Assembly: GCA_016937695.1 (NCBI GenBank)
Contig: JAFGWC010000073.1
Span: 1 to 50,531, forward strand
Direction of reading: 5' to 3'
DNA: 50,531 nucleotides
DNA from: Bacteroidales bacterium
GTDB lineage: Bacteria > Bacteroidota > Bacteroidia > Bacteroidales > NBLH01
Positions 1 to 8,665 of this stretch are shown piece after piece; within the stretch, counting starts at the first letter, position 1; each line of letters starts with the position of its first letter. Under the pieces are notes generated by a model. It saw only the letters and a list, made by a program, of their open reading frames with translations. It was not told the origin of the DNA and made no database searches. The position numbers and the translations under genes are program-made.

Positions 1-837
1 ACTCGTTTTTTCAATTTCATTTTTATAATCTCTGAATGCACGAAAAATAGCAGATGCGATAAAAGATTGTCCTTGATCTGTCATCAAATATTTTTCTTCG
101 TTTGAATTGCTTATAAATCCTGTTTCAACAAGAATTGCAGGCATTGTTGCATTCCAAAGTACTACCAAAGCGGCTTGTTTAACTCCTCGGCTGTTTCTGC
201 CAACTCTTTTTTCAAACTGATTTTCAACTTTTTCGGCAAGATTTAAACTTTTTTCGAGATTTGCATTCTGCAAAAGTGAAAAAACAATATACGAATCAGG
301 AGAATTTGGATCAAATCCCTTATAATTTGACAAATATCCATTTTCTTTTAAGATTACTGAATTTTCAGTTTGTGCAACTTCCAGATTTTCTTTGGTTTTA
401 TCTAATCCCATTACATATGTTGCTGTACCATAAGGCTTTGAGCTTGTGTTTGAATTTACATGTATTGAAATAAATACATCGGCCTGTTTTTTATTTGCAA
501 TTTCTGCTCTTTTAAAAAGCTCAATAAAAACATCAGTTTTTCTAGTATATTCAACTTTTACTCCACTTAAATACTCTTCTATATATTGTCCTAATTTTAA
601 GGCAATTGCTAAAGCAATATCTTTTTCTTTTGATTTTTTACCGATTGCACCAGGATCTTTTCCGCCATGTCCGGCATCTATTACAACTTTTTTTATTTTA
701 TACTGAGCCTCAATAAAATTTTGATTAATTAATAAATTAAACAAAATCACTAAAATTAAAAAAAAATGTGTGTTCTTTAATCTAAATATTTTCAATGCTT
801 TGTAATGTTTTTTATAAAATAGCGTTATTTTTATCAT
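1..837 (-). CDS. N-acetylmuramoyl-L-alanine amidase (AmiC-like), C-terminus cut by window edge
   Basis: Zinc-dependent amidase that cleaves the bond between N-acetylmuramic acid and the peptide stem of peptidoglycan, probably during cell separation in the periplasm. The frame opens at ATG 835-837 and stays open for 279 codons to base 1, so only the extreme C-terminus is missing. A basic N-terminus is followed by a hydrophobic segment (about residues 24-40), then the Amidase_3 zinc motif VVIDAGHGGKDPGAIG (about residues 52-67). Near the visible end are GRNSRGVKQAALVVL and the catalytic Glu in PAILVETGFISN. The end (SFIASAIFRAFRDYK) is typical of this family in Bacteroidota. It is divergent from the LptD-like gene. 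No SPOR or LysM domain is visible. The family call is secure; the exact paralogue is not. Confidence 0.93.
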   Translation of the reverse strand, partial: MIKITLFYKKHYKALKIFRLKNTHFFLILVILFNLLINQNFIEAQYKIKKVVIDAGHGGKDPGAIGKKSKEKDIALAIALKLGQYIEEYLSGVKVEYTRKTDVFIELFKRAEIANKKQADVFISIHVNSNTSSKPYGTATYVMGLDKTKENLEVAQTENSVILKENGYLSNYKGFDPNSPDSYIVFSLLQNANLEKSLNLAEKVENQFEKRVGRNSRGVKQAALVVLWNATMPAILVETGFISNSNEEKYLMTDQGQSFIASAIFRAFRDYKNEIEKTS

Positions 838-889
838 ACAAAAAAATAAGTTTACTTAAACTAAACTATATTAATTTAGTAAATTTTCT

Positions 890-897
890 TAGTTTTG
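890..897 (+). promoter_or_regulatory. Candidate -7 box (TAGTTTTG) for the LptD-like gene
   Basis: TAGTTTTG fits the Bacteroidota -7 consensus TAnnTTTG and lies about 50 bp before the TTG start of the LptD-like gene. No good -33 TTTG was found at the expected distance, so support is limited. Confidence 0.35.
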
Positions 898-945
898 ACG
901 GCTGAATTTTTTTTTGAATAATCACAAATATAGTACTAAAGTAAA

Positions 946-3615
946 TTGTTTATTAAAATTAATATAAAAATATTCGCATTTTTTCTGTTTTCTTTTGTAA
1001 TTCAGTCTGTTTTTGCGCAAGAAAATAATCTAAAAGCTGACTCTTTATCTATGCCTAAAGATTCAATACTTGTAGATTCTACTTCTTTTAACAAAAATAA
1101 GAGTAATGAAATAAAATCGCCAATAAATTATTCGGCTAAAGACTCTATGATGATGTCGATAAAAACCAAAATGATTTTTTCTTATGGCGATGCAAAATTA
1201 TCTATGGATGATATGCAACTTGATGCCGGTTTCATTAAAATGAATATGGATTCTGATTATCTGTTTGCAAAATCTTTCGAAAACGACAAAGGCGAATTAA
1301 GTGGGCAACCAAAATTTGTTCAAGGCGATAAAAGCTTTGATGTTGAGACTATTAGATATAATTTCGAAACAAAAAAAGGTGTTATTACAAATGTAATTAC
1401 TGAAGAAGGAGGCGGATATCTACATGGTACAAAAACAAAAATCCAACCAAACAAAGAAATTCATATTTTAGATGGTAAATATACAACATGCGATGCAAAA
1501 CATCCACATTTTTATATTGAATTAACAAAAGCTAAGGTTCTTCCTGATGATAAAATTGTTTCGGGTCCTTTTTACTTTGTAATTGCTGATATTCCTATCC
1601 CTATTGGTTTACCTTTCGGATGGTTTCCAAACCAAAAAGATAATTCTTCAGGTATTATTATACCAAGTTATGGCGAAGAAAAAAGGCGCGGTTTTTATTT
1701 AAGCGAAGGTGGATATTATTTTGCAATTAATGATTATGTAAATTTAGCCGTTTTAGGTGAAATTTACACAAATGGAAGTTGGGGCGTGAGAGCGCAATCA
1801 AGCTATAAAAAAAGATATAAATACAGCGGAAGTTTCAATATAAAATATCAGGAAAATATTATTTCGGAGCCTGATATAAAAGATTATTCTAAAAGTACAA
1901 TGTTTTGGGTTAAATTGTCTTATAACAGAGATACTAAAGCAAATCCAACTAGCTCATTTAATACAAACTTAGATTTCGGTACTTCAAAGTTTAAACAGTA
2001 CAATTCATACGATCCAAATGATTTTGCAAATAATACAGCTTCATCTAGTATTGCATATACAAAATCCTGGCTCGGATTGCCATTTAATTTTTCGGCAAAT
2101 ATATCTGCCACCCAGAATTTAACTGACCAAAATGTTAATATGGAGGCACCAACTCTTTCTTTTAATATAAATAAACAGTTCCCTTTTAAAAGAGCTTCAT
2201 CAACAGGCGGTTCAAAATGGTACGAAAAAATTGGTGTTGGTTTCTCTTCTAATTTAAGAAACACTTTAAATATTGGCGATTCCCTTGTATTTACACAAGA
2301 AGCTGTCGAAAAAATGCAAAACGGATTTAAATATAATATTCCGATAAGTACAAATTTTAATATTTTCAAATTTATTATTTTTTCGCCCGGATTTAATTAT
2401 AATGGCAGAATTTACACCGATTATCTAAATAAAAACTGGCATGATTATGAAATTTTAAATGGCGACACAATTCAAAATGAAGGTTTTTACACTGATACAA
2501 TAAGTGGTTTGAGACATAATATGGATTTTACTTTTTCTGCACCTTTAAGTACAAAACTTTATGGTATCGTTCAATTTAAAAAAGGCAAAATTGCAGCTAT
2601 CAGACATGTTGCAAGTCCAAGTATATCATTTAGTTACAGACCTGATTTTAGTGATGATAAATGGGGATACTATAAAACGGACCCTTCTGACACAACCTTA
2701 AAAACAAGTTATTCAATATATCAAAACGGTATTTTCGGAACTCCGCCATCAGGAAAATCAGGAACGATTAGCTTTGGACTTTCAAATAATCTTGAAATGA
2801 AAGTACATTCGAAAGATACAACAGAAGAATTTAAAAAAATAAAACTGCTAGAAAGTCTAAATTTTAGTACTGGATATAATATAGCTGCCGACTCTTTAAA
2901 TTGGTCGCCCATAAGCATAAGCGCAAGCACTACTCTTCTTAAACAAATAAATGTTCAATATAGTGGAAGTATTTTATTATATACTTTAAATGATTTAGGA
3001 CAACAAACAAATACTACATATTTTGAAAAATACAAAGTTCTTGGACATTTAAGTTCAAGCAGATTTTCATTGGGCGGCACATTAAGTTCCGAAACTTTTA
3101 AGAAAAAATCAGATACTAATACTAATGAAACAAATTCAAATGATAGATTAGATAGAAATACATCTAAAAATCAATTAGAAAATGATGATTTAAACAGTGA
3201 TTTATATAATGATTTGAATACTCCTGAAAACACCAAAGTTCAAACAGGAGATTTTTCGTTTAATGCGCCATGGAGCTTAAATATAAATTACAGCTTAAAC
3301 TATAATAGCACATTTAATATTGACATAAAAAAATACGAACCAAAATATACTCAAACTGTAAATTTAAGCGCTAATTTAAGTCTGACACCAAAATGGAAAA
3401 TTAGCGGAAGTATGCAATATGACATTCAAGAGAATAAAATTGTTTACACATCAATGAATATTTACAGAGATTTACATTGTTGGGAAATGAGTTTCAATTT
3501 TGTTCCTTTAGGTACATACAAAAGCTACAACTTTAGAATAAATATTAAATCTTCTATTTTCAAAGGCATTGAATACAAAAGACAAAACAGTTGGCGAGAT
3601 AATATTGAATTTTAA
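946..3615 (+). CDS. LptD-like outer-membrane LPS-assembly protein
   Basis: Outer-membrane beta-barrel protein of the OstA/LptD family, expected to insert lipopolysaccharide into the outer leaflet with an LptE partner. It has a signal peptide (about residues 1-24, ending SVFAQ), an OstA-like N-terminal region (about 60-240) with short beta repeats (FVQGDKSFDVETIRYNFETK, GYLHGTKTKI), and a long C-terminal barrel rich in alternating aromatic strands ending near IEYKRQNSWRDNIEF. Length (889 aa) is normal for the Bacteroidota version. The start is TTG at 946: the in-frame stop TAA is at 937-939 with no ATG or GTG between, and the signal peptide begins right at the TTG. The DUF4159 gene follows after 27 bp, likely in the same operon. 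A low-complexity Asn/Asp/Thr stretch sits around residues 720-765. Confidence 0.88.
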   Translation: MFIKINIKIFAFFLFSFVIQSVFAQENNLKADSLSMPKDSILVDSTSFNKNKSNEIKSPINYSAKDSMMMSIKTKMIFSYGDAKLSMDDMQLDAGFIKMNMDSDYLFAKSFENDKGELSGQPKFVQGDKSFDVETIRYNFETKKGVITNVITEEGGGYLHGTKTKIQPNKEIHILDGKYTTCDAKHPHFYIELTKAKVLPDDKIVSGPFYFVIADIPIPIGLPFGWFPNQKDNSSGIIIPSYGEEKRRGFYLSEGGYYFAINDYVNLAVLGEIYTNGSWGVRAQSSYKKRYKYSGSFNIKYQENIISEPDIKDYSKSTMFWVKLSYNRDTKANPTSSFNTNLDFGTSKFKQYNSYDPNDFANNTASSSIAYTKSWLGLPFNFSANISATQNLTDQNVNMEAPTLSFNINKQFPFKRASSTGGSKWYEKIGVGFSSNLRNTLNIGDSLVFTQEAVEKMQNGFKYNIPISTNFNIFKFIIFSPGFNYNGRIYTDYLNKNWHDYEILNGDTIQNEGFYTDTISGLRHNMDFTFSAPLSTKLYGIVQFKKGKIAAIRHVASPSISFSYRPDFSDDKWGYYKTDPSDTTLKTSYSIYQNGIFGTPPSGKSGTISFGLSNNLEMKVHSKDTTEEFKKIKLLESLNFSTGYNIAADSLNWSPISISASTTLLKQINVQYSGSILLYTLNDLGQQTNTTYFEKYKVLGHLSSSRFSLGGTLSSETFKKKSDTNTNETNSNDRLDRNTSKNQLENDDLNSDLYNDLNTPENTKVQTGDFSFNAPWSLNINYSLNYNSTFNIDIKKYEPKYTQTVNLSANLSLTPKWKISGSMQYDIQENKIVYTSMNIYRDLHCWEMSFNFVPLGTYKSYNFRINIKSSIFKGIEYKRQNSWRDNIEF

Positions 3616-3642
3616 TGAATTATTCATTTCAAAATCAACAAT

Positions 3643-4311
3643 ATGATTTACACATACAAATCACTACTTATCACGATATTAGCAATTCTAAGTTTTAACT
3701 TTTCATACTCACAATCATCAACTTTAAAAATTGCTTTATTGAAATACAAAGGTGGCGGCGATTGGTATGCTAATCCAACATCTCTTCCAAATTTAATAAT
3801 GTTTTGCAACGAAAATTTGCATTCAAACATTCAGCCTAAATGTGAAACAGTTGAAGCAGGAAGTAAAGATATTTTCTATTTTCCGTTTATACACATGACC
3901 GGACACGGAAACGTTATTTTTTCTGAAAATGAAGCAGAAAACTTAAGAACATATCTTATTTCAGGTGGATTTTTACATATAGATGATAATTACGGCCTAG
4001 ATAAATTTGCAAGAAGAGAAATGAAGAAAGTTTTTCCCGAGCTTGAATTTATTGAATTGCCATATACACATCCAATTTATAATCAAAAGTTTAATTTTTC
4101 CAGAGGATTGCCAAAAATTCATGAACACGATGGCAAACAAGCACAAGGCTTCGGTTTAATTTATGAAGGAAGATTAGTGTGTTTTTACACTTACGAATGC
4201 GATTTAGGTGATGGATGGGAAGATACAGATGTACATAACGATTCAAAAGAAAAACATTTACAAGCATTACAAATGGGTGCAAATATTATAAGTTATTGTT
4301 TTACAATGTAA
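3643..4311 (+). CDS. DUF4159 secreted protein
   Basis: Exported protein of the DUF4159 family, whose fold resembles glutamine-amidotransferase/ThuA-like domains; the biochemical function is not established. A signal peptide covers about residues 1-23 (LSFNFSYSQ). The body carries family landmarks: LLKYKGGGDWYANP near the start, FPFIHMTGHGNVIFS, GGFLHIDDNYGLD, and LPYTHPIYN followed by LPKIHEHDGKQAQGFGL. It starts 27 bp after the LptD-like stop, and the two probably share a transcript. In many Bacteroidota DUF4159 genes neighbour envelope genes, which fits this position. No nucleophilic Cys in a GxCxG elbow is seen, so amidotransferase activity should not be assumed. Confidence 0.85.
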   Translation: MIYTYKSLLITILAILSFNFSYSQSSTLKIALLKYKGGGDWYANPTSLPNLIMFCNENLHSNIQPKCETVEAGSKDIFYFPFIHMTGHGNVIFSENEAENLRTYLISGGFLHIDDNYGLDKFARREMKKVFPELEFIELPYTHPIYNQKFNFSRGLPKIHEHDGKQAQGFGLIYEGRLVCFYTYECDLGDGWEDTDVHNDSKEKHLQALQMGANIISYCFTM

Positions 4312-4348
4312 ATTTATTTTTTTTAGATAAAAAATTATGCTTATAATG

Positions 4349-4378
4349 TTTGACATCAAAAATTTATGCTTATTTTTG
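4349..4378 (+). promoter_or_regulatory. Promoter for the thrS-infC-rpmI-rplT operon
   Basis: A -33 box TTTG (4349-4352) and a -7 box TATTTTTG (4371-4378) are 18 bp apart, matching the Bacteroidota primary-sigma promoter. The predicted start near 4385 leaves an untranslated leader of about 105 nt before thrS. Confidence 0.65.
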
Positions 4379-4431
4379 CAATTCTGTTTTTTTTACTAAG
4401 AAAAAATATAGTTTTAATATAAAAATATCTA

Positions 4432-4468
4432 TTGTTCTTGTCTTAATAATTTAAAATTACAAGAACAA
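4432..4468 (+). promoter_or_regulatory. Stem-loop in the thrS leader
   Basis: A perfect inverted repeat, TTGTTCTTGT (4432-4441) and ACAAGAACAA (4459-4468), with a 17-nt AT-rich loop, ends 21 nt before the thrS ATG. No T-run follows, so it does not look like a terminator. In other bacteria thrS translation is controlled by leader structures, which makes this a plausible operator, but no tRNA-Thr anticodon mimic or T-box was recognised. Confidence 0.5.
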
Positions 4469-4489
4469 AAATTGAAATAAAAATAAAAA

Positions 4490-6436
4490 ATGTTGAAAAT
4501 AACTTTTCCCGACAATAGCGTAAGAGAATATAATATTGGCGTTACAGGTATTGAAATTGCAAAAAGCATAAGCAACAGCTTAGCAAAAGAAATTATTGCA
4601 ATTGATGTTAATGGCGAAACTTACGATTCTACAAGACCAATAAACATTGACGCTTCAATAAAATTATACAAATGGGAAGATGAAGAAGGGAAACATGCAT
4701 TTTGGCATTCTTCTGCACATTTAATGGCTGAAGCATTAGAGTTTTTCTATCCTGGAATTAAATTAGCTATTGGCCCAACAATCGAAAATGGATTTTATTA
4801 CGATGTTGATTTACCAGAAGGTGCAAGCATTTCGGACAACGATTTTACTAAAATCGAAAATAAAATGCTTGAATTGGCAAGATTAAAAAATAATTTTGTT
4901 CGTTCTGAAATTAGTAAAAAAGAAGCTCTTGAGTATTTTACAGAAAAAGGCGATGAATATAAAATCGAATTAATTTCGGAATTAGAAGACGGAACAATTA
5001 CTCTTTACAAACAAGGAAATTTTACCGATTTGTGCAGAGGACCACATTTACCTGACACAAGCTTTATAAAATCAATAAAATTATTAAAAATTGCAGGTGC
5101 ATACTGGCGTGGTGATGAAAAAAGAAAGCAACTCACTAGAGTTTATGGAATTAGTTTTCCAAAACAAAAATTATTAGACGAATATCTTGAAATGCTCGTA
5201 GAAGCTCAAAAAAGAGACCACAGAAAAATTGGTAAAGAATTAGAGCTTTTTGCATTTTCTCAACGCGTAGGACAAGGATTGCCGCTTTGGTTACCAAAAG
5301 GGGCTCTTTTAAGAGAACGACTTGAAAACTTTTTGCGTAAAGTTCAAATAAAATACGGTTACGAACCTGTTATTACACCACATATTGGTCAAAAAGAACT
5401 TTATGAAACATCAGGGCACTATGCAAAATACGGTAAAGATTCTTTTCAACCAATAAGCACACCTGCCGAAGGCGAAGAGTTTTTACTAAAACCGATGAAC
5501 TGTCCGCATCACTGCGAAATATATAAAGTAAAACCGCATTCATATAAAGATTTGCCAATAAGATATTCTGAATTTGGAACTGTATACAGATACGAGCAAA
5601 GTGGTGAGCTTCATGGACTTACAAGAGTAAGAGGCTGTACCCAAGATGATGCCCATATTTTTTGTCGTCCTGATCAATTAAAAGAAGAATTTATAAAAGT
5701 AATTGATATAGTTCTATATATTTTTAAAACCTTAGATTTTGCAAATTTTGAAACTCAAATTTCATTGCGCGATAAAGACGACAATAGTAAATATATCGGC
5801 TCTGACGAAAATTGGGAAAAAGCAGAAACTGCTATTATTGAAGCTGTTAAGGAAAAAGGATTAAATGCCGCAATAGAATATGGTGAAGCTGCTTTTTATG
5901 GTCCTAAATTAGATTTTATGGTTAAAGATGCTATTGGAAGAAAATGGCAATTAGGAACAATTCAAGTAGATTACAATTTGCCGGAAAGATTTGATTTAGA
6001 GTATATTGGCAGTGATGACAAAAAACATAGACCAGTTATGATTCATCGTGCTCCATTCGGTTCTATGGAAAGATTTGTAGCTGTTTTGATTGAACATACT
6101 GCAGGAAAATTCCCTTTGTGGCTTACTCCAGAACAAGCAGTAATTATTCCGATCAGTGAAAAATTTAACAATTATTCAAAAAAAGTTTTAAATATTCTAA
6201 ATAATTACGATATTCGCAGCTTCGTAGATGATCGTAATGAAAAGATAGGCAGAAAAATAAGGGATAACGAAATGAAAAAAATACCTTATCTACTTATTGT
6301 TGGAGAAAAAGAAGAAGCAGATGAAACTATTTCTGTTAGAAGACAAGGCCAAGGCGACATAGGAACAATGAAACTAAAAGATTTTGCTGATTTTATTAAA
6401 AAAGAAATAGACTCACAATTATCTACTGATGTTTAA
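4490..6436 (+). CDS. thrS: Threonyl-tRNA synthetase
   Basis: Class II aminoacyl-tRNA synthetase that charges tRNA-Thr; cytoplasmic. All normal domains are present in 648 aa: an N-terminal TGS domain (about 1-62), the editing domain with [11 protein letters not shown] and CRGPHLP, the catalytic core with [12 protein letters not shown] (zinc Cys), [17 protein letters not shown] and [12 protein letters not shown] (the two zinc His and motif 3), and a C-terminal anticodon-binding domain from about residue 545. Editing and zinc-binding residues appear intact. It is the first gene of the translation operon with infC, rpmI and rplT and is preceded by a promoter and a leader hairpin. The ATG at 4490 starts directly into the TGS domain. 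Confidence 0.98.
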   Translation: MLKITFPDNSVREYNIGVTGIEIAKSISNSLAKEIIAIDVNGETYDSTRPINIDASIKLYKWEDEEGKHAFWHSSAHLMAEALEFFYPGIKLAIGPTIENGFYYDVDLPEGASISDNDFTKIENKMLELARLKNNFVRSEISKKEALEYFTEKGDEYKIELISELEDGTITLYKQGNFTDLCRGPHLPDTSFIKSIKLLKIAGAYWRGDEKRKQLTRVYGISFPKQKLLDEYLEMLVEAQKRDHRKIGKELELFAFSQRVGQGLPLWLPKGALLRERLENFLRKVQIKYGYEPVITPHIGQKELYETSGHYAKYGKDSFQPISTPAEGEEFLLKPMNCPHHCEIYKVKPHSYKDLPIRYSEFGTVYRYEQSGELHGLTRVRGCTQDDAHIFCRPDQLKEEFIKVIDIVLYIFKTLDFANFETQISLRDKDDNSKYIGSDENWEKAETAIIEAVKEKGLNAAIEYGEAAFYGPKLDFMVKDAIGRKWQLGTIQVDYNLPERFDLEYIGSDDKKHRPVMIHRAPFGSMERFVAVLIEHTAGKFPLWLTPEQAVIIPISEKFNNYSKKVLNILNNYDIRSFVDDRNEKIGRKIRDNEMKKIPYLLIVGEKEEADETISVRRQGQGDIGTMKLKDFADFIKKEIDSQLSTDV

Positions 6437-6443
6437 CTAATTA

Positions 6444-6461
6444 TAGGAGGATAAAACAATA
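6444..6461 (+). promoter_or_regulatory. Strong Shine-Dalgarno and AUA start of infC
   Basis: TAGGAGG (6444-6450) is followed after 8 nt by ATA (6459-6461), which opens the conserved IF3 N-terminus. The in-frame stop TAG at 6444-6446 overlaps the Shine-Dalgarno, and the only codons between stop and ATA are GAG GAT AAA ACA, so no ATG, GTG or TTG is available upstream. Shine-Dalgarno sequences are rare in this genome, making this site stand out. Confidence 0.85.
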
Positions 6462-7013
6462 GCTAAAAAAGTAAAAAACTTTTCGGGTAGATCTGAAGAT
6501 CAAAAATCAAAATTGTACATCAACAACCAAATTAGATCAAAAGTTGTTCGAGTTGTTGGTGATAATATTGAAGAACAAGGCGTTATGTCTATTGAAGAGG
6601 CATTAAAAATTGCTGATGGTTTAGATCTGGATCTAGTAGAAATTTCACCAAATGCGACTCCGCCGGTTTGTAGAATTACTGATTATCAAAAATTCTTATA
6701 CCAGCAGAAAAAGAAGCAAAAAGAAATGAAATCTAATGCAACTAAAGTTATAGTTAAAGAAATTAGATTTGGACCGAATACTGACGAGCATGATTTTAAT
6801 TTTAAACTTAATCATGCCAAAAAATTTCTTGAAGAAGGCGCTAAAGTTAAAGCTTATGTTTTCTTTAAAGGACGATCAATTTTATTCAAAGATCAAGGAG
6901 AAGTTTTACTCCTTAAATTGGCAACTGAATTAGAAGATTACGCTAAAATTGACCAATTGCCTAAACTCGAAGGGAAGAGAATGATTATGTTTTTCTCTCC
7001 TAAGAAAAAGTAA
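6459..7013 (+). CDS. infC: Translation initiation factor IF-3
   Basis: Binds the 30S subunit, prevents premature joining with 50S and proofreads the start codon and initiator tRNA. The coding region is read here as 184 aa beginning at ATA 6459 ([18 protein letters not shown] followed by LYINNQIR). Both IF3 domains are present: the N-terminal domain ([34 protein letters not shown]), the linker ([16 protein letters not shown]) and the C-terminal domain (VVKEIRF-type strand, [20 protein letters not shown]). A TTG at 6513 would also open the frame, but it lies downstream of conserved-looking residues and has no Shine-Dalgarno. Non-AUG starts on infC underlie autoregulation in enterobacteria (AUU), and AUA here would serve the same logic. 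It lies 22 bp after thrS. Confidence 0.96.
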   Translation: MAKKVKNFSGRSEDQKSKLYINNQIRSKVVRVVGDNIEEQGVMSIEEALKIADGLDLDLVEISPNATPPVCRITDYQKFLYQQKKKQKEMKSNATKVIVKEIRFGPNTDEHDFNFKLNHAKKFLEEGAKVKAYVFFKGRSILFKDQGEVLLLKLATELEDYAKIDQLPKLEGKRMIMFFSPKKK

Positions 7014-7040
7014 AACTATTTTAAAATAAATAAACTTATG

Positions 7041-7066
7041 ACATGCAAATTTTTATCTTTGCATGT
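7041..7066 (+). promoter_or_regulatory. Stem-loop with internal -7-like box between infC and rpmI
   Basis: ACATGCAAA (7041-7049) and TTTGCATGT (7058-7066) form a 9-bp stem with an 8-nt loop. The loop and 3' arm include TATCTTTG (7053-7060), which matches TAnnTTTG. It could be a ribosomal-protein leader element, a processing site or a weak internal promoter for rpmI-rplT; the sequence does not decide between them. No -33 TTTG was found. Confidence 0.35.
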
Positions 7067-7101
7067 TATTATTTATATATTAACTATTAAATAAGTACAA
7101 G

Positions 7102-7299
7102 ATGCCTAAAATGAAAACCAATGCCGGCGCAAAAAAAAGATTTAAGCTAACCGGTACAGGAAAAATTAAAAGAAAGCATGCTTATAAAAGTCATATTTTG
7201 ACTAAAAAAGCAACTAAAAGAAAGAGAAACCTTTCTTATTTTACAACTGTTGATAAAACTGATGAGAAAAACATCAAGTTATTATTAGCAATGAAGTAA
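7102..7299 (+). CDS. rpmI: 50S ribosomal protein L35
   Basis: Small basic protein of the large ribosomal subunit. The 65-aa product starts [20 protein letters not shown] and continues [16 protein letters not shown], the diagnostic L35 signature, and has normal length. It is the third gene of the thrS-infC-rpmI-rplT operon, 88 bp after infC. The ATG start is unambiguous because it begins the conserved MPKMKT sequence. Confidence 0.97.
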   Translation: MPKMKTNAGAKKRFKLTGTGKIKRKHAYKSHILTKKATKRKRNLSYFTTVDKTDEKNIKLLLAMK

Positions 7300-7392
7300 A
7301 AAATTAATTAAAACAGGAGTTATTAACCAGAAATTTAGTAAAAAAGATTCTTTGTAAAACAAGAACACTAACTTTCAAAAAAATTTGAAATT

Positions 7393-7737
7393 ATGCCAAG
7401 ATCGGTAAATGCAGTAGCATCAAGAAAAAGAAGAAAAAAGATTTTAAAACAAGCCAAAGGTTACTTTGGTAGAAGAAAAAATGTTTACACTGTTGCAAAA
7501 AATGCAGTTGAAAAAGGTTTAAAATACGCATATCGCGATAGAAGAAATAAAAAGAGAAGCTTTAGAGCTTTGTGGATACAAAGAATTAATGCTGGCGTAA
7601 GAGAATATGATATGTCTTATTCTGAGTTTATGGGAAAAATCAACAAAAAAGGCATCAATTTAAATCGTAAAGTACTTGCTGATTTAGCCATGAACCACCC
7701 AAAAGCATTTGAAGCTATAGTTAAAGAAGTAAAATAG
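7393..7737 (+). CDS. rplT: 50S ribosomal protein L20
   Basis: Large-subunit assembly protein that binds 23S rRNA; in several bacteria it also represses its own operon by binding the leader. The 114-aa product has the basic N-terminal extension ([20 protein letters not shown], then [10 protein letters not shown]) and the globular C-terminal part ([40 protein letters not shown]). Length is normal. It is the last gene of the operon and is followed 25 bp later by a strong intrinsic terminator. The 93-bp gap before it is AT-rich and shows no clear L20-binding pseudoknot to the eye. Confidence 0.97.
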   Translation: MPRSVNAVASRKRRKKILKQAKGYFGRRKNVYTVAKNAVEKGLKYAYRDRRNKKRSFRALWIQRINAGVREYDMSYSEFMGKINKKGINLNRKVLADLAMNHPKAFEAIVKEVK

Positions 7738-7761
7738 CTTTTTATTGAAATAAATTTTTAT

Positions 7762-7800
7762 AAAATGCTATCTGAAATTATCAGATAGCATTTTTTTATT
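7762..7800 (+). terminator. Intrinsic terminator of the thrS-rplT operon
   Basis: A perfect 10-bp stem, ATGCTATCTG (7765-7774) and CAGATAGCAT (7782-7791) with loop AAATTAT, is extended by three A-T pairs and followed by a T-rich tail. Confidence 0.92.
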
Positions 7801-7936
7801 TTCTTTTTTTAACTTTAAACAAAAAAATAAAACGAAATATTTCTCAAAATATTTTTTTAAATGTAAATGTAAATATCAGTATATAAGATAGTTATATTAT
7901 AATAATTAAAACATACTTGATTAAATAAATACACAT

Positions 7937-8650
7937 ATGAAAATTGCAATTTTAGGCTACGGGAAAATGGGAAAAGCCATTGAAAAAGAAGCTATTAAAA
8001 AAAATCATTCTATTGATTTAAAAATAGATGACTCCAACCTTAAGGATTTAACAATTGAGAATTTAAAAAAAGTCGATTTGGCATTCGAATTTTCTACTCC
8101 AGACACAGCTTTTAAAAACATAAATCTTTGTTTTGATGCTGATATTCCAGTTGTTTCCGGAGCTACTGGTTGGCTTGATAAATATAATGATGTAATTAAT
8201 AGATGCAAACAAGAAAACAAAGCATTTTTTTACGCTTCAAACTTTAGTATTGGTGTTAACATTTTCTTCAAACTAAATCAATATTTATCAAAAATAATGA
8301 ATAATTTTAATGAGTTTGATATAGAAATTTCAGAGACTCATCATATTCATAAACTTGATGCACCAAGTGGAACTGCAATAAGCTTAGCAAACGACAATAT
8401 TAATAATATAAAAAGAAAAACTTCTTGGGTTAAAGAGAATCCAAAATCAGATGATATTTTGATAAATTCTTTTCGAGAAGGTGAAATTGCCGGAATTCAT
8501 GAAGTTAAATTTGAATCCGAAGTTGAAAAAATTGAAATAAAACATTCATCTAAAAGCAGAGAAGGTCTTGCTAAAGGAGCTATTTTAGCTGCTGAATTTG
8601 TAATCAACAAAAAAGGTTCCTTCACTATGGACGAGCTGCTTAAGTTGTAA
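7937..8650 (+). CDS. dapB: 4-hydroxy-tetrahydrodipicolinate reductase
   Basis: Second committed step of the diaminopimelate/lysine pathway: reduces the DapA product with NAD(P)H; cytoplasmic. The 237-aa protein has the N-terminal Rossmann motif ILGYGKMGKAI, the VVSGATGW loop, FYASNFSIGVNIFFKLNQ, and the catalytic SETHHIHKLDAPSGTA block with the paired His and catalytic Lys. It is shorter than the enterobacterial enzyme (about 270 aa), as is usual in Bacteroidota. The signal-peptidase-like gene follows after 15 bp, a gene order also found in Bacteroides. dapA lies convergently nearby, so two lysine/peptidoglycan precursor genes are close but not co-transcribed. Confidence 0.95.
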   Translation: MKIAILGYGKMGKAIEKEAIKKNHSIDLKIDDSNLKDLTIENLKKVDLAFEFSTPDTAFKNINLCFDADIPVVSGATGWLDKYNDVINRCKQENKAFFYASNFSIGVNIFFKLNQYLSKIMNNFNEFDIEISETHHIHKLDAPSGTAISLANDNINNIKRKTSWVKENPKSDDILINSFREGEIAGIHEVKFESEVEKIEIKHSSKSREGLAKGAILAAEFVINKKGSFTMDELLKL

Positions 8651-8665
8651 AAAACAGTTAAAAAT

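Noticed and set aside
446-706. 86-codon open frame on the plus strand within the amidase gene
   Set aside because: Antisense shadow of the amidase, which has intact zinc and Glu motifs.
1920-2369. 149-codon open frame on the minus strand inside the LptD-like gene
   Set aside because: Shadow frame; the plus-strand barrel protein is clearly the real gene.
6513-6515. TTG as the start of infC
   Set aside because: It lies inside conserved-looking IF3 sequence and has no Shine-Dalgarno; ATA 6459 has one at ideal spacing.
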